From contig JAGNYW010000029.1 in assembly GCA_017984755.1 (NCBI GenBank), positions 1-38,206 of the forward strand: a stretch of 38,206 nt of DNA, read 5' to 3'. Within the stretch, counting starts at the first letter, position 1, and each line of letters begins with the position of its first letter. Origin of the DNA: Methyloversatilis sp. GTDB taxonomy: Bacteria; Pseudomonadota; Gammaproteobacteria; Burkholderiales; Rhodocyclaceae. The translations under genes and the position numbers were made by a program. The notes beneath the pieces are model-generated. The model ran no database searches and was not told the origin of the DNA. It worked only from the letters and a program-made list of their open reading frames with translations. Below are positions 25,999 through 36,122 of the stretch, one piece after another.

Positions 25999-26507
25999 CT
26001 CCCCTTGTTCGAATTCGAGTCTTTCTTATCGACACGATTCGTCCGACTCTTGAACGGCCGGCACGCCCGTGACGGAATTGCGTGCTGCAAACCGCATGAA
26101 TGACCCTTGATGACAGTCGATTTGCACCGGATGGGAATCGTTCGCCGATTTGCCGCGCGCGTGCCATATCCGTGCATGCCGATCGCCTGCCGCGCAATGG
26201 AACCGAACCGCCCGGTTGTCCGAAACAACGCCGTCGACACGCGCCATGCACGGGAATGGTTGCGTCCGCTTCACTGCAGTGCACAATTCCGAATTGACGG
26301 CGGCCATCGCTCGCGAAGATACTCTGCCCCCTCGGAACACGTTTTCGCGCTTTCAGACGCTTCACGGGCGCAGCCAAAGTCTCTGATTGCGGTGACAAGT
26401 ACAGCGAAGGTGTGCTTGTCGGGCCGCGATGCCTGCGCCGTGCCCGCCCATTCCCGAGTCTTGCTGCAGCCCGTCGTTGCGGGACAACCCGCTGGAGTTT
26501 CACCCGC
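25999..26507. other. 509-bp divergent intergenic region between the chemoreceptor and ABC-F genes
   Basis: No gene is supported. The open frames here lack homology and start signals, and base composition is less periodic than in the flanking genes. It should hold promoters for both divergent genes; a sigma-28-like element for the chemoreceptor is annotated at 26026-26053. I see no other clear structure. Confidence 0.55.
26026..26053 (-). promoter_or_regulatory. Sigma-28-like promoter for the chemoreceptor gene
   Basis: On the minus strand TCAAGAGT (26053-26046) is followed after 12 bases by GTCGATAA (26033-26026). This is one mismatch from the FliA -10 consensus GCCGATAA, with the same TCAA-N16 spacing as the stronger site at 19291-19318. 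The -35 match is only partial. It lies about 30 bp before the start codon, which suits a chemotaxis gene. Confidence 0.35.
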
Positions 26508-28445
26508 ATGATCACACTCAGGAACGTCACCCTGCGCCGCAGCGCCAAGGTGCTGCTCGACAACGCCACCGCCACCATCAACCCCGGCGAAAAGGTCGGT
26601 CTGGTCGGCCGCAACGGCGCCGGCAAGTCGACGCTGTTCGCGCTGCTAAACGGCACGCTGCATGAAGACGGCGGCGATTTCAGCCGGCCGGCGCAGTGGC
26701 GCATGGCACAGGTCGCGCAGGACATGCCGGAAACCGACCAGCCCGCGACCGACTTCGTCATCGAAGGCGACACCGCGCTGCTGGCCGCACAGCAGGAAGT
26801 GCTGGCGTCGGAAGCCGGCGAGGACGGCGAGCGCATGGCCTATGCCTACATGGCGCTGCACGACGCCGGCGCGCACGATGCGCAGTCGCGCGCCCAGGCC
26901 CTCATCCTCGGGCTGGGTTTCAGGACGACCGAGCTGTGCAACCCGGTGAACAGCTTTTCGGGTGGCTGGCGCATGCGCCTGCAACTGGCACGCGCACTGA
27001 TGTGCCCGTCCGACCTGCTGCTGCTCGACGAACCGACCAACCACCTCGATCTCGACGCCCTGGTGTGGCTCGAAAGCTGGCTGACGCGCTATGAAGGCAC
27101 GCTGGTGGTGATCAGCCACGATCGCGAGTTTCTCGACGCCATCACGAACGTGACGGTGCATATCGACGCCGGCAAGCTGACGCGCTACGGCGGCAACTAC
27201 AGCACTTTCGAAGACATGCGCGCGCAGCAGATGGAGCTGCAGCAGAACGCCTACGCCAAGCAGCAGGACAAGATCGCCCACCTGCAGAAATTCATCCAGC
27301 GCTTCAAGGCCAAGGCCAGCAAAGCCAAGCAGGCACAGAGCCGGGTCAAGGCACTCGACCGCATGGAGCGTCTGGCGCCCATGCTGGCCAGCGCCGATTT
27401 CACCTTCGAATTCAAGGAACCGGCCAACCTGCCGAACCCGATGCTGGTGATGGAAAACGCCAGTTTCGGCTACCCGCCGGCGGAGGACGCGCCCGCCGGC
27501 ACGCCGCCGACCACCATCGTGCGCAACGTGAACCGCACCGTGATGGCCGGTCAGCGCATCGGCATCCTGGGCGCCAACGGGCAGGGCAAATCGACCGTGG
27601 TCAAGACGATTGCCCGCGCACTGCAGCCCACCACCGGCACGGTGAACGAAGGCAAGGGCCTGTCGATCGGCTACTTCGCGCAGCAGGAACTCGACGTGCT
27701 GCGGCCGCAGGACAATCCGCTCGAACACATGACGCGCATGGCGCGCGAAGGCCTGCCGGCCGGACAGAGCGGCCGCGAACAGGATCTGCGCAACTTCCTC
27801 GGCACCTTCAATTTCAGCGGCGACATGGTCAAGCAGGCGGTCGGCACGATGAGCGGCGGCGAAAAGGCGCGCCTGGTGCTGTGCATGCTGGTGTGGCAGC
27901 GCCCCAACCTGCTGCTGATGGACGAGCCGACCAACCACCTCGATCTCGCCACCCGCGAAGCGCTGGCGATGGCGCTGAACGAATTCGAAGGCACGGTGAT
28001 GCTGGTGAGCCACGACCGCTCGCTGCTGCGTTCGGTGTGCGACGAGTTCTGGCTGGTGTCGCATGGCGGCATCGAACCGTTCGAAGGCGACCTCGACGAC
28101 TACCAGCGCTACCTGCTCAACGAAGCCAAGCGCGCCCGCGAAGATCTGAAGGAATCACTGAAGACGCCGCACACCGCACCCGTCGCAGCCGCTCCCCAGG
28201 TCGCCGCCGTGAAGAAGGCACCGGTGAATCTCAAGGCGCTGAAGCTCGAACTGGGCAAGCTGGAACAGGCCATCCTCGACCTGCAGACGAAGAAGCACGC
28301 CCTCGTGGCGCGTCTGGCCACCCCCCTGCCACCGCAGGAAATCGGCGAACTCGGCGCGAAGCTGCAGACGCTGGAAGAGGAACTCGACACCTGCGAAGAG
28401 CGCTGGCTCGTGGTGTCGGAGCAGATCGAGACGCCAGCGTCCTGA
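26508..28445 (+). CDS. ABC-F family ATPase, YheS-like
   Basis: The 645-residue product has two ABC domains without membrane helices. Site 1 has GRNGAGKST, FSGGWRMRLQLARAL and LLLLDEPTNHLDLDAL. Site 2 has GANGQGKST, MSGGEKARLVLCMLV and LLLMDEPTNHLD. The interdomain linker is basic and Gln/Lys-rich (FIQRFKAKASKAKQAQSRVK), and a C-terminal coiled-coil tail covers about residues 560-640. Sequence and tail fit the YheS subgroup of ABC-F proteins, which bind the ribosomal E site and influence translation. The start at 26508 gives the family N-terminus MITLRNVTLRRSAKVLLDNA. It is convergent with the EAL-CBS-GGDEF gene. Confidence 0.94.
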   Translation: MITLRNVTLRRSAKVLLDNATATINPGEKVGLVGRNGAGKSTLFALLNGTLHEDGGDFSRPAQWRMAQVAQDMPETDQPATDFVIEGDTALLAAQQEVLASEAGEDGERMAYAYMALHDAGAHDAQSRAQALILGLGFRTTELCNPVNSFSGGWRMRLQLARALMCPSDLLLLDEPTNHLDLDALVWLESWLTRYEGTLVVISHDREFLDAITNVTVHIDAGKLTRYGGNYSTFEDMRAQQMELQQNAYAKQQDKIAHLQKFIQRFKAKASKAKQAQSRVKALDRMERLAPMLASADFTFEFKEPANLPNPMLVMENASFGYPPAEDAPAGTPPTTIVRNVNRTVMAGQRIGILGANGQGKSTVVKTIARALQPTTGTVNEGKGLSIGYFAQQELDVLRPQDNPLEHMTRMAREGLPAGQSGREQDLRNFLGTFNFSGDMVKQAVGTMSGGEKARLVLCMLVWQRPNLLLMDEPTNHLDLATREALAMALNEFEGTVMLVSHDRSLLRSVCDEFWLVSHGGIEPFEGDLDDYQRYLLNEAKRAREDLKESLKTPHTAPVAAAPQVAAVKKAPVNLKALKLELGKLEQAILDLQTKKHALVARLATPLPPQEIGELGAKLQTLEEELDTCEERWLVVSEQIETPAS

Positions 28446-28591
28446 TCCGGCACGTCCGCCACAAGAACGTCGCGGGTGCGCACATCGCCGGACCCAACCA
28501 TAATTGCGCGGAAGCGCCCGGACGGCGAGCGGTGCATCGAGAACTGCCGAAGGACGCTTGACCCGCAGACGTGCAGGACACCGTTCCGCAT

Positions 28592-28629
28592 CCGGATCGA
28601 TCCGGCGCCTGTCGAGATGAGTCAGGCGC
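28592..28629. terminator. Palindrome and hairpin between two convergent genes
   Basis: CCGGATCGATCCGG (28592-28605) is a perfect 14-bp palindrome. Directly beside it GCGCCTG and CAGGCGC (28605-28611 and 28623-28629) form a 7-bp stem overlapping the stop codon of the minus-strand gene. The convergent position suits a bidirectional terminator, but no T-tract is present on either strand. Confidence 0.35.
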
Positions 28630-30487
28630 TTTCGAGTGTCCTGCTCTCCGGACCGGCGCGATTTGAGCCGGACGCGGGCTCGAGTGCGGGCATGAAGCCA
28701 TCGTCGTTGTCGGAAATCAGCGACGGCTGCTCGACATAAAGGCCGCCTCCGCTCGCCTTGGCCCGCCTTTTCGCACTGGCGGCGGCTGACGCCACCTCTT
28801 CGGCGGTGTGAAAGGTGCTTTCCCTGCCAAGAACCACACCGGCGCACAGCGTGGTGAGCGGAAAACGGGTGATATAGCCCTTGCGGTCTTCGCCTTCCAT
28901 GAAACCGCTTGCCAGTTCGTCTTCGTTGAAAAGACCCCGTGCCTCGGCATTGAAGGTGCGGATGACACGATCGCAGCGCGCCTGCCAGTCTTCACTCTGG
29001 AAGAGCACGATGAAATCGTCACCACCGACGTGACCGACGAAGTCACGCAACGGATCCGCTTCATGCTGTATGCAGCGCGCAGCGAGCTTGATCATTTCGT
29101 CGCCGCGGTAGTAGCCGTAAAGATCGTTGAAAGGCTTGAAGTTGTTCAGATCGAAATAGGCTGCAGCGTAGCGTGCCTGCCCGGCCATGAGCCGCTGCAG
29201 GTGTTCCGTGATCGGAATGTTTCCCGGCAGGAAGGTAAGCGGGTTCGCATGGCGCGCCGCCTCGATGCGTATTTCCGTGACCGCACGCACCAGGCTTTCG
29301 CCAGTCGCCACGCCACAGTAACGGCCATTCTCGGTCAGCACGAAGCCGTCGTAAAGGTAGCGCTGGTCTTCCCCCGCCAGTACGGTGCTCATTGCGTCGA
29401 GCGGCGTGCTGCGTTCGACGCGCAACGGATTCGCGTTCATGAACAGTGAGCAAGGGCGCTTGCCGTAGACTTCCTTCTGATAGGGCTGTGCGTAGCGATC
29501 CATGAAGCTGCGGCGGTTGATCAGTCCGACCGGAATTCCGTTTTCCAGCACCGGCAGCGCAAGCAACTGCGGCTGTTCCATAAATATCTGCGCCACGGCG
29601 ATGTTCGGGGTGGCTGGTTCAACCGCGGGCGCCGCCAAAGCCAGCCGGCTGACCGTGGCGGCGGACTGATCGCGGTGCGGTGTGTCGGGCAGCACCGCGA
29701 TCTGCCTTGATTTCAGCAGCGCGGACACCTCTGGGGTGATGTGACTCAGTGTCTCCGCCTGAGGACGGCCGATCAGGTAGCCCTGACCGAAATGCACGCC
29801 AAGATCGCGCAGCACGGCAAGTTCGGCTTCCGTCTCGATACCTTCGGCCACGAGTTCCGCACCGAAGGCGCGCGCCAGTTGTATGGCAGCGCGCACGGCC
29901 TCGACGCGTCGGCTGTCAATATTGATGTTGTGCGCGAAGTAGCGGTCGAGCTTGACGCGCGCCGGCGAGAGTTCTGCCCAGAGGCGCAAGCTGGAACGAC
30001 CGTCCCCGAAATCGTCGAGTGCAACGTCTATGCCGAGCGCCGAAAGCCGGCAAAGGCATGCACGCAGCGCTTCGACTTCGGTTACTCGTTCGTGTTCGGT
30101 CAGTTCGAGCACAAGACGGGACGGCGACAGCCCGTGCTTGCCGAGCAGCGAAAGCAGCATCACGCAGCCTTCGCCGGCGAGATGCTGAATGGTGCCGGCG
30201 CTGGCATTCACCAGGAGCGAACCGCTGGTGGCAGGATTGAATTTGCGAACAGCCGCTTCGATGCACGCAAGCTCCAGTTCCGCCTCGACTCCGATCTCGC
30301 GTGCTGTCGAGAACAGCGTCGAGGGAAGATGCAGTGCACTGCCCTCCGGCCCCCGCACCAACGCCTCGTGCGCGGTGATCGCGCCGTCGTCGAGGCGCAT
30401 GATGGGCTGAAAGACAATGTCCAGTGCCCGCCTGTCGAGCAGCGCGCGCAGCGCGGTCTGGTTGCCTTGGTTCGAAGCCTCAGACAT
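28622..30487 (-). CDS. c-di-GMP protein with EAL-CBS-GGDEF order
   Basis: The 621-residue soluble protein begins with an EAL domain (residues 10-255; EALVR at Glu41, LDDFGDGRSSL, AEGIET). A CBS-domain pair follows (about 300-420), then a GGDEF domain (about 440-600) with the signature GGDDF at 488-492. The GG(D/E)(D/E)F form is usually catalytically competent. The four residues at the I-site position are PLRD, so the RxxD inhibitory site is absent. CBS pairs bind adenine nucleotides in many proteins, which would link c-di-GMP turnover to energy state; that is inference. The EAL-first order is less common than GGDEF-EAL. The extreme C-terminus is polar and probably disordered. Confidence 0.92.
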   Translation of the reverse strand: MSEASNQGNQTALRALLDRRALDIVFQPIMRLDDGAITAHEALVRGPEGSALHLPSTLFSTAREIGVEAELELACIEAAVRKFNPATSGSLLVNASAGTIQHLAGEGCVMLLSLLGKHGLSPSRLVLELTEHERVTEVEALRACLCRLSALGIDVALDDFGDGRSSLRLWAELSPARVKLDRYFAHNINIDSRRVEAVRAAIQLARAFGAELVAEGIETEAELAVLRDLGVHFGQGYLIGRPQAETLSHITPEVSALLKSRQIAVLPDTPHRDQSAATVSRLALAAPAVEPATPNIAVAQIFMEQPQLLALPVLENGIPVGLINRRSFMDRYAQPYQKEVYGKRPCSLFMNANPLRVERSTPLDAMSTVLAGEDQRYLYDGFVLTENGRYCGVATGESLVRAVTEIRIEAARHANPLTFLPGNIPITEHLQRLMAGQARYAAAYFDLNNFKPFNDLYGYYRGDEMIKLAARCIQHEADPLRDFVGHVGGDDFIVLFQSEDWQARCDRVIRTFNAEARGLFNEDELASGFMEGEDRKGYITRFPLTTLCAGVVLGRESTFHTAEEVASAAASAKRRAKASGGGLYVEQPSLISDNDDGFMPALEPASGSNRAGPESRTLESA

Positions 30488-30928
30488 GACGATCCCTATC
30501 GGTTGTTGAACGCGCGTAACAGCGTTACTTGCGTGCTATCGGAAGCCGAACGGTTTGTTAAAGTGAACTTTTTGTGACAGCTTGCCGATTCCCCGGTACC
30601 TGCAGTTCGCTCTGCAAGGTGGCGAACGGCGGCGTCGGAGAAGCACTGCCGCGTCAGCTCTCCGCAAGTTGCGGGTCGTTTTCCGGCAATCCGGACGATA
30701 CTCGCGAAGTTGATCGCTGCCATCGCAAGCTCGAAAGGCTGCTCGACGCTTCGCAGTCCGCGAAACACGTTCTGGCGAGTGGGACCTCTGTCGTCTTGCC
30801 GGTGCGGAAGATCGGCGAGCTCTGTTTGAAGCAGCTGACGCTGGTTGTTTCGGAACGCAACGACCGAACAGGCTGCGTCGGCCGGCTCCCTGTTCCGGAG
30901 ACTGCAGGGCGTCCCGCCCCGCCGGCAG
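30488..30928. other. 441-bp intergenic region between two minus-strand genes
   Basis: No gene is supported. It contains two short dyads: GTAAC-agc-GTTAC (30516-30528), close to the start of the EAL-CBS-GGDEF gene and a plausible operator, and AAAGT-ga-ACTTT (30560-30571) in a locally AT-rich patch. TCCGATAG on the minus strand near 30540 weakly resembles a sigma-28 -10 element but lacks a good -35. The remainder shows nothing recognisable. Confidence 0.5.
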
Positions 30929-31273
30929 CTACGCTTTCTTCACGAATTCCGACTTGAGCTTCATCGCGCCGAATCCCTCGATCCGGCAGTCGATGTTGTG
31001 GTCGCCGTCGACCAGCCGTATGCCCTTCACCTTGGTACCCACCTTGAGTATCGATGACGAGCCCTTCACCTTCAGGTCCTTGATCATGGTGACCGTATCG
31101 CCATCGACCAGCACGTTGCCATAGGCATCCTGCACGACAGGCTGCGCATCCGCCGTGTCGGTTGTGGCTGCGTCTGTCGCCCATTCATGCGCGCACTCGG
31201 GGCATACGTAACGCGCCTGATCTTCGTAGGTGAATTCGGAACCGCACGCCGGACATTTCGGAAGATTGCTCAT
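30929..31273 (-). CDS. yjdM: YjdM (PhnA-type) zinc-ribbon protein
   Basis: The 114-residue product has an N-terminal zinc ribbon with Cys7, Cys10, Cys24 and Cys27 (KCPACGSEF and [10 protein letters not shown]). The family C-terminal domain follows, with [20 protein letters not shown] and the closing [10 protein letters not shown]. This matches E. coli YjdM (111 residues) in length and order. Despite the older name PhnA it is not a phosphonoacetate hydrolase; its role is unknown. The start at 31273 is chosen for length; an ATG five codons upstream (31288) is possible. It lies downstream of the decayed DUF2238 gene on the same strand. Confidence 0.93.
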   Translation of the reverse strand: MSNLPKCPACGSEFTYEDQARYVCPECAHEWATDAATTDTADAQPVVQDAYGNVLVDGDTVTMIKDLKVKGSSSILKVGTKVKGIRLVDGDHNIDCRIEGFGAMKLKSEFVKKA

Positions 31274-31461
31274 GCATGACCCGTTCATGATTGACTGATG
31301 TGAAACGCTGATGCCGAGCACCAGTGACAAGGCCGCGATGATATGCGAGCGGCCGGAGTCCGGACGGCCAAAGCGTCGGGAATGTGGATCGCCATTGATC
31401 TCCCGCAATCCCATTCTCCGGTCTGCGCGTCGATTTCGATGCATTTCCGGCGCGGAGCCGC

Positions 31462-32028
31462 TCAGGCGCCGCCGCCCGGTTTGTCGCGCAGCATGCGTTC
31501 CGCCTCGTCTTCGCCCAGCGGAGCGGGTATCTTCACGCGCAGGCTTTCCTGCCATTCGCGTGCGAAATCTCGCTGAAAACGGATGTTGATGGCAGCCGTG
31601 ATGGACATGGCCAGCGCAGCACCCAGGCCGGCCATCAGCATGTCCTTCTGAGCATCCCGCACGTCGCACTGCGTGCCGAGGTAGGCGACACCGAGCTCGC
31701 CACCGTACATCACGGCAGCGAGCCATTCGACCATTTCGTACATTGCCGAACGGGTCACCGTGACATCAAGCTGCAGGAAGTAGTCCCAGAAGCCCCGCGC
31801 GTCGGCGACCTGCCGGTAGATTTCGCGCAGCGGATAGGCGAGCAGCAGACCGTACAGAAAATGCACGAGGCGATCGAACTGGTTGCGCTGCCGGCCCATC
31901 AGATCGTCGGAAGATATCCGGTCAGCGTGGCGAACCACGCGTCGTAGGGGACTTCCGAACACGTATAGTGCGCGCCGACCTCATGCAGACAGGGCCGAAA
32001 GCATTGCCGGGTAACGGTGATGCGAAAT
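31462..32028 (-). pseudogene. Decayed DUF2238 (YjdF-type) membrane protein gene: N-terminus missing and frame broken
   Basis: The frame from 31962 to 31462 encodes the C-terminal part of a DUF2238 protein: RNQFDRLVHFLYGLLLAYPL, then [20 protein letters not shown], then [20 protein letters not shown]. The preceding family segment is found in a different frame just upstream (about 31994-31920 on the minus strand), as CLHEVGAHYTCSEVPYDAWF followed by ATLTGYLP and a TGA. So a one-base indel separates the two parts. Before that segment the expected N-terminal membrane helices are absent, and the upstream DNA runs into the radical SAM gene 35 bp away. Truncation plus frameshift argue for a pseudogene. 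A sequencing error could explain the shift but not the missing N-terminus. Confidence 0.75.
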
Positions 32029-32062
32029 CATGGCCCATGGTATCGCCAGCGGGCCCGATTCC

Positions 32063-33985
32063 CTACCCCAGCGCCCGCTCGATGAAGTGCCGCGGCACGC
32101 GCGCCTTCGGCACGCGGTCGGCGAACCAGCTGCGCACGTCCTCGTCGAGTCCGATGCCGTGCATGTAGTTGTAAAGCGCCTTGTTCAGCGCCACGCCCAT
32201 GGCGTCGTGGTCGGTGCCGACCGGATCGAGGAAGCCGACGTCGTTCTTCGCGAAGGTGACCGGCGGCAGCGGGATGAGCTGCACGCCGTATTCCTCCGGG
32301 TTCAGGCCAACCGGTGAATGCACGGTGCACACGAAGCGGTGGAAGAAGCCGCTCTGGATGCAGCCGGCGGCAAACAGCTGGCGCACGTATTCGAGCGCAT
32401 CGACCGTGTCCTGCACAGTCTGGGTCGGGAAGCCGTACATCAGGTAGGCGTGCACCAGGATGCCGGCATCGGTGAACCCCTTTGTCACTCGCGCGACCTG
32501 CTCGACCGACACGCCCTTCTTCATCAGCTTGAGCAGGCGGTCGCTCGCCACTTCCAGTCCGCCGGAAATGGCGATGCAGCCGCTGTCGGCCAGTTCCAGG
32601 CACAGCTCCGGCGTGAACGACTTCTCGAAGCGGATATTGCCCCACCATGAAATGCTCACGTCGCGCCGCTTCAGTTCGGCGGCGAAAGCGCGCAGCGACT
32701 TCGGCGGCGCCGCTTCGTCGACCAGGTGGAAACCGGTCTGCCCGGTCTCGGCGATGATGGCTTCGACGCGATCGACCAGCGTGCTTGCACTGGCCGCGTC
32801 GTAGCGCGAAATGTAGTCGAGGCTCACGTCGCAGAAGCTGCACTTCTTCCAGTAGCAGCCGTGCGCCACCGTGAGCTTGTTCCAGCGCCCGTCCGACCAC
32901 AGCCGGTGCATCGGATTGAGCATGTCGAGCAGCGACAGGTAGCGGTCCAGCGGCAGGCCGTCCCAGGTCGGCGTGCCGACCTCGTCGAACGGGATGTCGG
33001 GTTCGGCGAAGTTCACGTACTGCACGAGGCCGGCGTCGTTGCGCAGGAAGGTTCGCACCAGGCGCTGCTGCGACCGCTTGCCGGCCAGATGGTCGAGCAG
33101 CGCCAGAAGCGGGCGCTCGCCGGCGTCCAGCGTCACGTAGTCGAAGAAGTCGAACACGCGCGGTTCGTTCAGCTCGCGCAGTTCCGTATTGACAAAACCG
33201 CCACCCAGCACGGTGACGATGGCCGGGTCGTGGGCCTTGATGGACTGCGCGATGCGGAAGGCAGCGTACACGGCACCGGGAAAGGGTACCGACAGCAGCA
33301 CGATCTGCGGCGCGTGGCGCTCGGTGGCGGCGAGCGCCAGCCGGCACAGCGCAGCGTCGATCAGCGTGGGCGGCGCGGCCAGCGCCTGCGCCAGCGGATC
33401 GAAGGTGGGCTGGCTCTGCGCCAGGGACTCGGCATAGCGCACGAATTCGAAGCGCGGGTCGACCGCCTCGCGGATCGCATCGGCCACGTCGTTCAGGTAG
33501 AGCGTGGCGAAGTGACGGGCCCGGTCCTGCACGCCCAGTGCTCCGAATGCCCAGCCCAGCGGGTCGCCGCCGTCCTCGTCGATGTAGACATCGAGCGACT
33601 CGAAGCGCGGACCTTCCGGCAGATAGCCACGACTCACGATGCGGTGCGCCAGCGTGGGGTCACGCCCCTGCAGGAAAGCGAGCGTCGGCGCCATGGTCGA
33701 GGCATAGCGCTCGAACTGCCCGGCGAAGCTGGCCAGACTGTGCGAGCGCACGCGCTCCGGTACGGCGTCGACGGCTGAGCGCATTGCACGCAGGCCGTCC
33801 GGCGACAGCAGATCGAGCACCAGCGCGATGGCGAGATCTTCCTGCGTCGCATCGAAGCCCTGCGTGCGCAGGAAACCGGTCAGGTAGGCAGTGGACGGAT
33901 AGGGCGTATTCAGTTGCGTCATCGGCGGGATGACGGACAGCACGCGCGACGACGATTTCGTGACGACGGGTTGAGGCAGGTTCAT
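32063..33985 (-). CDS. B12-binding-domain radical SAM protein
   Basis: The 640-residue product has an N-terminal cobalamin-binding-like region (about 15-330; PQIVLLSVPFPGAVYAAFRI, VTVLGGGFVNTEL) and a radical SAM core. The cluster motif is Cys377-Y-W-K-K-Cys382-S-F-Cys385, that is C-x4-C-x2-C rather than the usual C-x3-C-x2-C. Later core elements include TGFHLVDEAAPP, WWGNIRFEKSFTPEL and AYLMYGFPTQTVQDTVDALE. Enzymes of this group catalyse radical methylations, ring contractions and similar steps; the substrate here is unknown. There is no full His box of B12 base-off binding that I can point to. It is divergent from the NRPS-like locus across a 270-bp gap and could belong to it or be unrelated. 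Confidence 0.85.
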   Translation of the reverse strand: MNLPQPVVTKSSSRVLSVIPPMTQLNTPYPSTAYLTGFLRTQGFDATQEDLAIALVLDLLSPDGLRAMRSAVDAVPERVRSHSLASFAGQFERYASTMAPTLAFLQGRDPTLAHRIVSRGYLPEGPRFESLDVYIDEDGGDPLGWAFGALGVQDRARHFATLYLNDVADAIREAVDPRFEFVRYAESLAQSQPTFDPLAQALAAPPTLIDAALCRLALAATERHAPQIVLLSVPFPGAVYAAFRIAQSIKAHDPAIVTVLGGGFVNTELRELNEPRVFDFFDYVTLDAGERPLLALLDHLAGKRSQQRLVRTFLRNDAGLVQYVNFAEPDIPFDEVGTPTWDGLPLDRYLSLLDMLNPMHRLWSDGRWNKLTVAHGCYWKKCSFCDVSLDYISRYDAASASTLVDRVEAIIAETGQTGFHLVDEAAPPKSLRAFAAELKRRDVSISWWGNIRFEKSFTPELCLELADSGCIAISGGLEVASDRLLKLMKKGVSVEQVARVTKGFTDAGILVHAYLMYGFPTQTVQDTVDALEYVRQLFAAGCIQSGFFHRFVCTVHSPVGLNPEEYGVQLIPLPPVTFAKNDVGFLDPVGTDHDAMGVALNKALYNYMHGIGLDEDVRSWFADRVPKARVPRHFIERALG

Positions 33986-34098
33986 GGGATGGAATCGGTC
34001 ACGGCGAAAGCCTCGACAGGGCGCGAGCGTACCCGATGACCGATCCGAGTGCGGATTTCCTCACGGCAGCCGGCATGGAGCATCGGCACATTCACCGG

Positions 34099-34114
34099 GT
34101 TGCCAATTGGTAAC
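34099..34114. promoter_or_regulatory. Near-palindrome in the divergent promoter region of the NRPS-like locus
   Basis: GTTGCCAATTGGTAAC is a 16-bp inverted repeat with one mismatched pair around a perfect CCAATTGG core. It is centred between the radical SAM gene (start 33985) and the adenylation-carrier gene (start 34260 or 34179). The size and symmetry suit a dimeric regulator operator. No regulator gene is visible in the window, so the binding protein cannot be named. Confidence 0.35.
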
Positions 34115-34259
34115 GATGCTCATGCGACGGGCTGCTTAAGATAAGGCCCGATTCCGTAAAACCATCGGGACTGCGCGGATGAACCCGAAGACGGCTGACC
34201 GATCGATGGCGGGCCGGCCTTCGCTGCCCCGTGCATCCCCGTTCATCGGCCAGGTAACC

Positions 34260-36122
<1,863 letters not shown>

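Noticed and set aside
30466-30485. GGTTCGAA resembling a tRNA T-loop
   Set aside because: It lies within the coding start of the EAL-CBS-GGDEF gene, and no acceptor, D or anticodon stems can be drawn around it.
30574-30957. 127-codon open frame on the plus strand before the YjdM gene
   Set aside because: It has no ribosome-binding site, no domain, and coding-unlike composition. It lies in a region expected to be a promoter.
30929-31273. Phosphonoacetate hydrolase reading of the PhnA-type gene
   Set aside because: The PhnA name for the YjdM family is a historical misassignment; the protein is a small zinc-ribbon protein without hydrolase motifs.
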